Positions 1 to 5,417 of a stretch of 13,252 nucleotides of DNA are shown here, in pieces. The notes beneath the pieces were generated by a model. The model was not told the DNA's origin. It made no database searches and worked only from the letters and a program-made list of their open reading frames with translations. Every line of letters starts with the position of its first letter. Within the stretch, counting starts at the first letter, position 1. A program made the translations under genes and the position numbers. This DNA is from CAYMUB01 sp964393545 (GTDB taxonomy: Bacteria; Patescibacteriota; Microgenomatia; Daviesbacterales; UBA10151), in the NCBI GenBank assembly GCA_964393545.1, contig CAYMUB010000064.1:1-13252 (forward strand), written 5' to 3'.

Positions 1-2066
1 GTTAATCCTTCTAAACTTTCACCTTTAGAAATAGCTTTTTTGGAAGACTCAATAAATTCTTTCACAGTGGGGTGAGTGGGACTAAGCTTTTCCACTTTTG
101 CAAAATATTCTATAGCTTTACCATATTGTCTATTTCTATAATTTTCCAAGCCTTTTTTCCAATCACTTGTTAAATCTGCTTGCTGATTATCTATCTTATT
201 TTTTGACATTAGTTCTTTAAGATCGGCAACAGAGCGCAGGAAATTAAAATGACCACTTTGACTTTCAAGCATAAAGGTGGCTATACCGATAACTTGAGCA
301 GATGAATCAAAAGCAGGTCCGCCACTGTTGCCATGATCAATTGAGGCATCTGTTTGAATAATTGTTCTGCCTGAGGCATCTTGTTTGATGCTGCTGACTA
401 TTCCTCTGGTCACAGTTGGTTTTTGAGAGGTTTTATAACTGATAGAGGCCCCGGGATTATCTCCCCCTTCAACCAAAGTAGGATATCCCACCACTATTAC
501 ATCCTGACCTTCTTTTAGATTGTCAATCATTCCTAACGAAAGTGCAGGAAAAAGATTTGGGGAATTTTCAATTTTTAGCAAAGCCACATCTGAGTTTGAT
601 GGATACACCTTGCGAATGATTGTATCAGCTGAATACCGATTAGGATAATCAAAATCTATTAAACTAGCAGTATAAGTAGTAGTTGAAGGGATAACTGTTT
701 GTTGATCTATTTTAATAGGTTCAGACCCCATATTTATATAGAACTTTTCATTTGTGATGTTTAAAGAAATTGCTTTTTTGTCAATCAGACTAAAAATTTC
801 TGTTAAAAATCTGTCCAAATGTTGTGGATTAGAATTGAGTTGATTGTAAAAGTCTTCATTACGAATCAGATCTAGCGCAAAGGCTTTACCACCTTCATAT
901 AAAAGATTGGTTACTAAACCTTCCTCTGGATAAATTTTAGCCACATGCCCATTAGTTGCTACAATCCCTTTCTCGTTAACAATAAATCCTGAACCTTTGG
1001 ATACACCACAAAAATTATATTGGGGTTGAGATAGTTTGGATAGATCAGGCGCAAGGTTTGTAATTTCCACACAAAAAGAATGCGCGATATTAGCAATAGA
1101 AGGTCTGACCAAATCAACTAATTCAGCTGTTGTTAAAGATGTTGAAGTACTTGAAACACCTTTAACTGTGGAGGAACTTTCTCCCTCAATGGAAATACTT
1201 TGCAATAAATTCTCTAAATAATTTTGACTATCCCCTAACTGAGGCACTCTTTTTTCAAAAATTAAAAATTTGTTATTACTTTTTACAATTTGTTGATAAA
1301 AGTATGTGTCTTGGCCTAAAACTTTTTCTGTGTAAGTTATTAGATACGCTGGTTTCCCTTTAAATTGAATTAGTTCTTTCAAAGGAGGACTTAAAATTGA
1401 TTTTTTAATTATTTCATCTGTTAAACTGGCTAAATCTTTTTTGCTGTCCCCTTCCATAATATCTAATCTGGCAAAACCATATTCTTTGTTTAAAGTAAAT
1501 ATTACTCTTGATCCAAAATCCTGGTCTGGTTTTACCTCATATTTCCATAGCCTTTGATCATAGGGCAGTTTGTAAAAATTAGTTGAAGAGATAAATTGAG
1601 AAACAGAGGAAGTTTGAGAGTTTATTTTAATTGACGAGGTAATCTTTTCCGAAGTTTTATCTGGGTAGATAAATTCCACAAATAGTGTTGCTGAATTGTT
1701 TTGTATATTTTTAAATTGAAAGGCAAACTTAGCAGGAGACTGGTATGGTTTTTGGGATGCCTGAACAAGCTCAGCTGGAGTTTCTGCTATTTTGTAAAAT
1801 TGGGGCTGTTTTAAGGGGTTAAGTTCAATAAATACTTCTGATGATTCAGAAACTGGTATATTGTCTTGATTAACAGATAATATCTCTCCACTGGCATTTT
1901 TAAAAACTACATATGGATTACTAGCATTTGATTTAAAAATCTGGGGATGCTGAAAAACAATCAAAACATCTACCATCGCGCTTAATATGCCAATTGTTAA
2001 AAATACTGATATTAAAATCTTCCGCTGATTCTTAATAAAATTGATTGCTGAAAATAACTTATTCAC
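1..2066 (-). CDS. Membrane-anchored trypsin-like serine protease with TPR unit (3' end outside window)
   Basis: The minus-strand frame is open from 2066 to the window edge (688 full codons, no stop), so the C-terminus is missing. Residues about 17-38 form one membrane helix; the rest should lie outside the cytoplasm. Residues 40-315 are an unrecognised region ending in a Ser/Thr-rich linker. Residues about 320-615 are a chymotrypsin/HtrA-fold protease: the triad is H374 (TNGHVA), D493 (SDVALLKIE) and S581 (GNSGGP), with GSGFIV before the histidine. Cys332 and Cys353 could form a disulfide. Residues 636-667 match the TPR consensus (W..GL..Y....Y..AI.YF.....L.P). No PDZ domain is visible up to the edge. 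The start is GTG, 15 nt after the dnaJ stop; CTT then TAA lie upstream in frame, and the next ATG (codon 31) would cut the membrane helix. Cotranscription with dnaJ suggests envelope protein quality control. Protease assignment is firm; substrate unknown. Confidence 0.88.
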   Translation of the reverse strand, partial: MNKLFSAINFIKNQRKILISVFLTIGILSAMVDVLIVFQHPQIFKSNASNPYVVFKNASGEILSVNQDNIPVSESSEVFIELNPLKQPQFYKIAETPAELVQASQKPYQSPAKFAFQFKNIQNNSATLFVEFIYPDKTSEKITSSIKINSQTSSVSQFISSTNFYKLPYDQRLWKYEVKPDQDFGSRVIFTLNKEYGFARLDIMEGDSKKDLASLTDEIIKKSILSPPLKELIQFKGKPAYLITYTEKVLGQDTYFYQQIVKSNNKFLIFEKRVPQLGDSQNYLENLLQSISIEGESSSTVKGVSSTSTSLTTAELVDLVRPSIANIAHSFCVEITNLAPDLSKLSQPQYNFCGVSKGSGFIVNEKGIVATNGHVAKIYPEEGLVTNLLYEGGKAFALDLIRNEDFYNQLNSNPQHLDRFLTEIFSLIDKKAISLNITNEKFYINMGSEPIKIDQQTVIPSTTTYTASLIDFDYPNRYSADTIIRKVYPSNSDVALLKIENSPNLFPALSLGMIDNLKEGQDVIVVGYPTLVEGGDNPGASISYKTSQKPTVTRGIVSSIKQDASGRTIIQTDASIDHGNSGGPAFDSSAQVIGIATFMLESQSGHFNFLRSVADLKELMSKNKIDNQQADLTSDWKKGLENYRNRQYGKAIEYFAKVEKLSPTHPTVKEFIESSKKAISKGESLEGL

Positions 2067-2081
2067 AAGTTACATATTAAC

Positions 2082-3014
2082 CTAAAACCAGCCTTTTTTC
2101 TTAGAAGAAGATAAATTGTATAACTCTTCATATAATTGTTTTTCTTGTTTTGATGGATTTTTGGGAATAGTTAGGTTTACTCTCACAAAATGATCTCCAT
2201 GAGTGGATGAATCAAGTCTGGGCATACCTTTACCTTTTAATTTAACTAAAGATCCGGGTTGAGTGCCCGGGGGAACTTTGACTTTAACTTTGCCTTGAGT
2301 AGTATCAACTTCAAATATATCTCCTAAAACAAGTTGTGGAATATTAATAGTGATTTCAGAAAAAATATCTGCTCCCTCCCTTAAAAAATTGGGGTGTCTT
2401 GATACATTAAACACAATATCTAAATCATTGAACCTCATCTTAGTCCCGCTATCTACTCCAGGCGGAACTTTAATATTCATTCTTTTTCTGGTTAGTCTGC
2501 CTTGCTGATTTCTCTCTTCTATTTCTACTTCTTTTGTTACTCCATGTATTGCTTCATCAAAAGTTATGCTTAATTGGTAAGTAGGTCTTCTTCTGAAAGA
2601 TTGTCCAAAAGGAGATGCTCCACCAAATATTTGTTCAAATAATTCAAATGGGTCTTCAAATCCTCCAAAATCCCAGCCAGAGGCTGGTCCGCCTCTGGCG
2701 GAAAACCCCTCGGTTGACCAAGAATATTGTTGACCACCGCCAAAGGGATTACCACCTGCACTATCCCATCCAGAGGATGGTCCGCCTCTGGCGGAAAAAG
2801 CAGCATGGCCAAACTGGTCATACTGCTTTTTTTTATTTGAGTCAGATAAAACCTGATAAGCTTCAGATAATTCTTTAAACTTCTCAGCAGCCCCAGCTGA
2901 TTTGTCTATATCAGGATGATGAGTTCTAGCCAGTTTTCTATAAGCACTTTTTATCTCTGACTCTGATACAGACTTTGATACACCCAATACTTCATAGTAA
3001 TCACGTTTAGCCAT
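2082..3014 (-). CDS. dnaJ: DnaJ-family Hsp40 co-chaperone, type B (no zinc finger)
   Basis: This is the J-domain partner that delivers substrates to DnaK and stimulates its ATPase in the cytoplasm. Residues 4-69 are the J domain, with HPD at 33-35. Residues 70-140 are the Gly/Phe-rich linker, and about 144-285 are the two beta-sandwich substrate-binding domains (VPPG at 183-186 and 247-250). The four CxxCxGxG repeats of classical DnaJ are absent: a short charged loop (about 167-178) takes their place, so the architecture is CbpA-like. At 310 aa it has normal length for that class. The linker holds two in-frame copies of SARGGP(S/A)SGW (74-83 and 105-114) encoded by a palindromic DNA element; without them it reads as an ordinary linker. 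It is the first gene of a dnaJ-protease unit under its own HrcA-type operator, about 2.3 kb from dnaK. The ATG sits about 10 nt from the predicted transcription start and has no Shine-Dalgarno sequence. Confidence 0.95.
   Translation of the reverse strand: MAKRDYYEVLGVSKSVSESEIKSAYRKLARTHHPDIDKSAGAAEKFKELSEAYQVLSDSNKKKQYDQFGHAAFSARGGPSSGWDSAGGNPFGGGQQYSWSTEGFSARGGPASGWDFGGFEDPFELFEQIFGGASPFGQSFRRRPTYQLSITFDEAIHGVTKEVEIEERNQQGRLTRKRMNIKVPPGVDSGTKMRFNDLDIVFNVSRHPNFLREGADIFSEITINIPQLVLGDIFEVDTTQGKVKVKVPPGTQPGSLVKLKGKGMPRLDSSTHGDHFVRVNLTIPKNPSKQEKQLYEELYNLSSSKKKGWF
2673..2702 (-). repeat. In-frame 30-bp double-palindrome element, copy A, in dnaJ
   Basis: On the minus strand the element is two back-to-back 15-bp hairpins, TCCGCC-AGA-GGCGGA then CCAGCC-TCT-GGCTGG, each with a 6-bp perfect stem and 3-nt loop. 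The two loops are complementary. It starts exactly at a codon boundary and encodes ten residues, S105 to W114. It resembles in principle the protein-coding palindromic elements described in Rickettsia; I do not know whether this family has been described. Confidence 0.85.
2766..2795 (-). repeat. In-frame 30-bp double-palindrome element, copy B, in dnaJ
   Basis: Second copy, 63 bp upstream of copy A in the gene, coding S74 to W83. It is identical to copy A except at two positions, and these are paired in the second hairpin: CCAGCC/GGCTGG in copy A becomes CCATCC/GGATGG here, so the stem is preserved. The protein change is Ala to Ser only. Confidence 0.85.
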
Positions 3015-3030
3015 ATATTTATGTCATGGT

Positions 3031-3039
3031 ATTATAGCA
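3031..3039 (-). promoter_or_regulatory. Extended -10 promoter of dnaJ
   Basis: Minus-strand TGC-TATAAT is a perfect extended -10 motif. No good -35 hexamer is found at 16-18 nt. There are 16 nt between the -10 and the dnaJ ATG, so the leader would be only about 10 nt and lacks a Shine-Dalgarno sequence. Confidence 0.65.
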
Positions 3040-3060
3040 GTCACTCCTAAAAAGTGCTAG
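3034..3060 (-). promoter_or_regulatory. CIRCE-like HrcA operator upstream of dnaJ
   Basis: On the minus strand, CTAGCACTT-N9-GACTGCTAT against the CIRCE consensus TTAGCACTC-N9-GAGTGCTAA: 7/9 matches in each arm and the exact 9-nt spacing. It overlaps the -10 box, so bound HrcA would block RNA polymerase. The right arm has ACTGCTA instead of AGTGCTA, the same variant as in the hrcA operator at 8519-8545, which supports a shared local consensus. Confidence 0.7.
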
Positions 3061-3070
3061 TTTATTATTC

Positions 3071-3096
3071 CGTCATCCCTGCGTAGGCGGGGATCC
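3071..3096. repeat. Dispersed palindrome (GTCAT-hairpin-ATCCA type)
   Basis: Arms ATCCCTGC (3075-3082) and GCGGGGAT (3087-3094) form an 8-bp stem with one G-T pair and a GTAG loop, flanked by CGTC and CC. It lies between the GIY-YIG stop and the dnaJ operator. A copy in opposite orientation lies at 3443-3469, so the pair brackets the GIY-YIG gene. Confidence 0.75.
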
Positions 3097-3098
3097 AT

Positions 3099-3338
3099 TT
3101 AAATAATCTGACTATATAAATCTCTCCATTCTGGATTAGCCTTATTAACTAATCTAATCTTCCAATATCTTTTCCATTTTTTCATTTGTTTCTCTCTTAG
3201 TATAGCTTCATTAATATCTTTATACGGTTCGAAGTAAATCAGATTATGTACTTGATGCTTTTTAGTAAATCCTTCCACTAGATCATTTTTATGTTCATAT
3301 ACTCTTTTTACTAAGTTATTTGTTACTCCAACATACAA
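3099..3338 (-). CDS. Small GIY-YIG nuclease-domain protein, probably with a lost or non-standard start
   Basis: This is a single-domain GIY-YIG protein of the UvrC N-terminal type, a fold that cuts DNA. From the TTG at 3338 it would have 79 residues, but the coding similarity continues upstream in frame to 3377: translated, that adds DYVYILASKRNGTL, which is the expected first beta strand (VYI in place of GIY). The second motif is YVG at the start of the TTG version. The catalytic-type Arg (LVKRVYEHK), Glu (ILREKQMKKW) and the NPEW end are visible. A TAA directly precedes the Asp codon and no ATG, GTG or TTG exists between it and 3338, so the full domain has no normal start. The gene is bracketed by palindromes at 3071-3096 and 3399-3469. 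It is either decaying, started at a rare codon such as ATT, or made in a shortened form. Confidence 0.7.
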   Translation of the reverse strand: MYVGVTNNLVKRVYEHKNDLVEGFTKKHQVHNLIYFEPYKDINEAILREKQMKKWKRYWKIRLVNKANPEWRDLYSQII

Positions 3339-3398
3339 AGTTCCATTCCTCTTACTTGCCAGAATATAAACATAATCTTAATTATGACATTTTTGCTT

Positions 3399-3415
3399 GT
3401 CATACCGGTATCCAA
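3399..3415. repeat. Short dispersed palindrome upstream of the GIY-YIG gene
   Basis: GTC-ATACCGGTAT-CCAA contains a perfect 10-bp palindrome (3402-3411). The flanking GTC and CCA match the ends of the repeat at 3071-3096 in the same orientation, so it looks like a shrunken member of the same family. Confidence 0.5.
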
Positions 3416-3442
3416 TTAATCATTTAGGTCTGGTTTTTAATT

Positions 3443-3469
3443 AGATTCCTGCATTCGCAGGAATGACAG
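3443..3469. repeat. Dispersed palindrome, inverted copy
   Basis: ATTCCTGC (3445-3452) and GCAGGAAT (3457-3464) form a perfect 8-bp stem around ATTC, followed by GACAG. Its reverse complement has the same layout as the element at 3071-3096. It ends just before the promoter of the gene at 3488. Confidence 0.75.
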
Positions 3470-3472
3470 AAA

Positions 3473-3481
3473 TGCTATACT
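3473..3481 (+). promoter_or_regulatory. Extended -10 promoter for a leaderless mRNA (gene at 3488)
   Basis: TGC-TATACT ends 6 nt before the ATG at 3488, which places transcription start at or next to the A of the ATG. No Shine-Dalgarno sequence could fit. Confidence 0.6.
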
Positions 3482-3487
3482 TAAACC

Positions 3488-4096
3488 ATGCAAAAAGGCT
3501 TTGCTCCAATATTAATAATTCTATTAATAGCACTTGCAGTTGGTGGATATTCAATTTATAGCAATTATTTGAATAATCAAACAAAACCTACTCCTCAGCC
3601 AACTACTCACTCCACTCCTCAACCTTCACCCAGTCCAGCCGATGAAATAGCCAATTGGAAAACATATACAAATACTAAATATGGTTTTTCTCTTAAGTAT
3701 CCGCCGACCTATATATTGTTAGATTCCGGAGTAGGAACTCCATGTATCGTAAGTAGTCAGGACAAATTGAATAATAGTCTATCCCAGGGAATATGCATTA
3801 ATGTTAGTCTAGCTGATATTTATACTAACTATGAACAAGCATCTATGCTATTAATACAAAATTACGAAAAGGATAATACTGGAAAGATACCACAACATAA
3901 AATAGAAGAGCCTGATAAAATAACTATCATAAAAGGACCTTATTCTTTTCCAGAGGCAAAGCTAGAAAATGTTTATGAAAGAACTACTTATTGGAAATAT
4001 AAAGGTGGTGCAGTAACTGCTGGCTATCATAATGTTAACAAAAACGAGGCTGATATCTACGATCAAATTCTTTCCACTTTTAAATTTACCCAATGA
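3488..4096 (+). CDS. QKGF-type membrane-anchored protein of unknown function (paralog 1)
   Basis: The 202-residue protein begins MQKGFAPILI and has one membrane helix at about 5-25, a Pro/Ser/Thr-rich linker at 32-50, and an exported domain from about 56 (ANWKTYTNTKYGFSLKYP) to the end (DQILSTFKF). KGF followed by a hydrophobic stretch resembles a type IV prepilin leader, but the conserved Glu at mature position 5 is missing and a Pro follows, so pilin processing is doubtful. Paralogs lie at 9112 and 9803; the WKTY...FS.KYP and LSTFKF signatures are shared most clearly with the gene at 9803. No catalytic motif is recognised. It lies in the dnaK-dnaJ interval between palindromes, convergent with the HEPN gene. 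Extracellular location is inferred; function unknown. Confidence 0.8.
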   Translation: MQKGFAPILIILLIALAVGGYSIYSNYLNNQTKPTPQPTTHSTPQPSPSPADEIANWKTYTNTKYGFSLKYPPTYILLDSGVGTPCIVSSQDKLNNSLSQGICINVSLADIYTNYEQASMLLIQNYEKDNTGKIPQHKIEEPDKITIIKGPYSFPEAKLENVYERTTYWKYKGGAVTAGYHNVNKNEADIYDQILSTFKFTQ

Positions 4097-4106
4097 TTAT
4101 TTATAT

Positions 4107-4136
4107 GGATTCCGAATCAAGGACGGGATGACAGGA
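4107..4136. repeat. Degenerate dispersed palindrome between convergent genes
   Basis: GGATTCCG ... CGGGATGACAGG: ATTCCG (4109-4114) can pair with CGGGAT (4124-4129), including one G-T pair, around a 9-nt loop. Orientation matches the copy at 3443-3469. It occupies the gap between the convergent 3488 and HEPN genes and could slow transcription from both sides, though no T-run follows. Confidence 0.5.
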
Positions 4137-4141
4137 GGGGG

Positions 4142-4189
4142 TTATTCTTCTTTCTTTTCTTCCTCTACCACTTCACCTTCCACAGCTTC
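4142..4189 (-). repeat. Duplicated dnaK 3' end fused to the HEPN gene
   Basis: This stretch of 15 codons plus TAA matches the dnaK end at 5370-5417. Seven of 48 bases differ, each at a third codon position (Glu and Val codons). Similarity stops at the TAA on one side and at the first shared Glu codon on the other. Confidence 0.8.
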
Positions 4190-4570
4190 AATTTTCTCTT
4201 TTACAAAATTAGCTATTTCTTCAGCTACACCTAAAGCATTCTCCGCTTGGAGTTTACTCACCATAACCTCAAAATCTGGATAACGGGTTTCAATATAATA
4301 AGTATTTAGATCAGCTAACTTATCAAAATACCGATTAAACTCATTATCTTTTTCACCACAGATTTTCACTAAACGGCCTAAATCATGTATTTTTTGGAAA
4401 TCCAATTCATTTGCAATTATATAAGATTTAAGATATTTCTCTACAGCTTGCTGCAGGAGGAAACAAATTTGTGGGTAAAATTCTAATCCTTCTTTTAAGC
4501 TAACATTTGCAAATTTTAAATCTTCGTCTGCTTTTTCAATCCAACTAGCAACTAATTTAGGATCAACCAT
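4142..4570 (-). CDS. HEPN-domain protein of an MNT-HEPN pair, with DnaK-like C-terminal tail
   Basis: The 142-residue protein has the HEPN fold: WIEKADEDLKFA (10-21), QQAVEKYLKSYI (40-51), HDL (62-64) and ETRYPDF (94-100). It is the partner of the nucleotidyltransferase encoded just upstream, and the two overlap by 8 nt, so translation is probably coupled. Such pairs are often toxin-antitoxin modules in which HEPN acts as an RNase, but the RX4-6H motif of active HEPN RNases is not visible, so toxicity is not established. The normal end of the family (EEIANFVKEKI) is followed by EAVEGEVVEEEKKEE (128-142), identical to DnaK residues 624-638. At DNA level the two tails differ at seven third positions, all synonymous. 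This looks like an in-frame fusion to a duplicated dnaK 3' end that is kept under selection. Confidence 0.85.
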   Translation of the reverse strand: MVDPKLVASWIEKADEDLKFANVSLKEGLEFYPQICFLLQQAVEKYLKSYIIANELDFQKIHDLGRLVKICGEKDNEFNRYFDKLADLNTYYIETRYPDFEVMVSKLQAENALGVAEEIANFVKEKIEAVEGEVVEEEKKEE

Positions 4571-4880
4571 ATAATATCTTTCCCTCAGAAAGAACAGATT
4601 TGATAAAAGGATCTCCCATTTTAACCCTTAATGCTAATTCCTCCTGTGTATATATCAGAAAATCAGCTGCTATGTCTTTATCAACTAATCTGTATACTTC
4701 CACCATCCGATCATGACGGGACTTGTTATCATCTTTAACTAGCAGAAAATCCAAATCAGAATCAGGTGTTATTGAACCTTTGACAGCTGATCCAAAAAGA
4801 ATAATTTTTTCTGGTTTATACTTTTGAATTAACTGACTGGTAATAGAATCTATCTGCGCTTGTATTTGAATAGTAGTCAT
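4563..4880 (-). CDS. MNT-type minimal nucleotidyltransferase (HEPN partner)
   Basis: From the ATG at 4880 the protein has 105 residues. The nucleotidyltransferase signature GS-X10-D-x-D is complete (G30, S31, D42, D44 in GSA...DSDLDFLLV) and a third acidic residue follows at D73 (IAADFLIY). In MNT-HEPN modules this enzyme is the antitoxin and can add AMP to the HEPN partner; that role is inferred from the pairing. The frame extends up to a GTG at 4901, but a TATAAT box lies at 4888-4893, inside that extension, so the mRNA would start near 4881 and the ATG at 4880 is the better start. It is followed by the HEPN gene with an 8-nt overlap. Confidence 0.85.
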   Translation of the reverse strand: MTTIQIQAQIDSITSQLIQKYKPEKIILFGSAVKGSITPDSDLDFLLVKDDNKSRHDRMVEVYRLVDKDIAADFLIYTQEELALRVKMGDPFIKSVLSEGKILYG

Positions 4881-4887
4881 AAACATA

Positions 4888-4896
4888 ATTATACCA
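4888..4896 (-). promoter_or_regulatory. Extended -10 promoter of the MNT-HEPN operon
   Basis: TGG-TATAAT on the minus strand is a perfect extended -10, with 7 nt to the ATG at 4880. This implies a leaderless mRNA and decides the start of the MNT gene. Confidence 0.65.
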
Positions 4897-4958
4897 TCCA
4901 CAATGACAAATTATGATTCCACCATTAAAAATGCCAATTTGGTATTTATCTTCATACA

Positions 4959-4967
4959 TGAGATAAT
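4959..4967 (+). promoter_or_regulatory. Extended -10 promoter of the frameshifted membrane gene
   Basis: TGA-GATAAT ends 6 nt before the ATG at 4974, the same spacing as at the 3488 gene. It supports 4974 as the original start of the disrupted gene. Confidence 0.45.
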
Positions 4968-4973
4968 TAAATT

Positions 4974-5369
4974 ATGACACCCGAATCACTAATCCTATTT
5001 AAGATCTTTTGTTGGCTTATTCATCACAATTGGATTAGTATATTTACTATTATTCAAGTTACTTCATGTTCAATCTAATAAACCCCAATTCTTTTCATCG
5101 CTTGTAGCGGGATTATTCTGGTTGTTTGTAGCCTTTGTATTTGGAATAAGCAAAATAGATCAATCTAAACCAATGGGTTTATTAGACTATATTTTAGGAT
5201 TGCCAATTATATTAAACATTAAACTACTTACATTATTACGTAATCTACAGTTAGTAGATAATTCTCTTGTGTTACTAATTTTGTTTTTAGGAACTATTTT
5301 AACTGCCAGCCTATTTCCTTATTTTGTTATTTTACTAATTTCAAAATATTCCAGTATTAAAAAGAGGAA
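4974..5369 (+). pseudogene. Frameshifted small integral membrane protein gene
   Basis: The ATG at 4974 opens MTPESLILFKIF, but that frame ends at TAA 5076. The +1 frame, open from 4993, continues a hydrophobic protein: VGLFITIGLVYLLLFKLL, then SSLVAGLFWLFVAFVFGIS, then SLVLLILFLGTILTASLF, so three or four membrane helices in about 130 residues. The simplest join is in the T-run at 5007-5010, where one extra base breaks the frame. The second frame has no stop of its own and runs antisense into dnaK until 5682, so the original end also seems lost. No family is recognised. It is either a decaying gene truncated against dnaK or a sequencing error in the T-run; the missing end favours decay. Confidence 0.55.
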
Positions 5370-5381
5370 TTATTCCTCTTT
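5361..5381 (-). terminator. Intrinsic terminator at the dnaK stop codon
   Basis: Arms AAAGAGGAA and TTCCTCTTT form a perfect 9-bp stem with a 3-nt loop that is the dnaK stop codon. On the minus strand the stem runs into TTTTT. The stem has few GC pairs, so strength is uncertain. It separates the hrcA-grpE-dnaK transcript from the genes below. Confidence 0.55.
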
Positions 5382-5417
5382 CTTTTCTTCTTCCACAACT
5401 TCACCCTCAACAGCCTC
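5370..5417 (-). repeat. dnaK 3' end, parental copy of the tail duplication
   Basis: Codons 624-638 plus TAA pair with 4142-4189: 41 of 48 bases are identical and the encoded peptide is identical. Confidence 0.8.

Noticed and set aside
1036..1221. Plus-strand 61-codon open frame
   Set aside because: It lies antisense within the protease gene, has no recognisable features and no promoter.
2570..2878. Overlapping small open frames on both strands inside dnaJ
   Set aside because: Shadows created by the GC-rich palindromic insert; dnaJ explains the region fully.
3071..4136. CRISPR array or insertion sequence formed by the palindromes
   Set aside because: The four palindromes vary in sequence, spacing and orientation, there are no regular spacers, and no transposase is encoded.
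4142..4570. Active RNase toxin
   Set aside because: The HEPN fold is clear, but the RX4-6H catalytic motif is not visible, so an RNase activity cannot be claimed from sequence.
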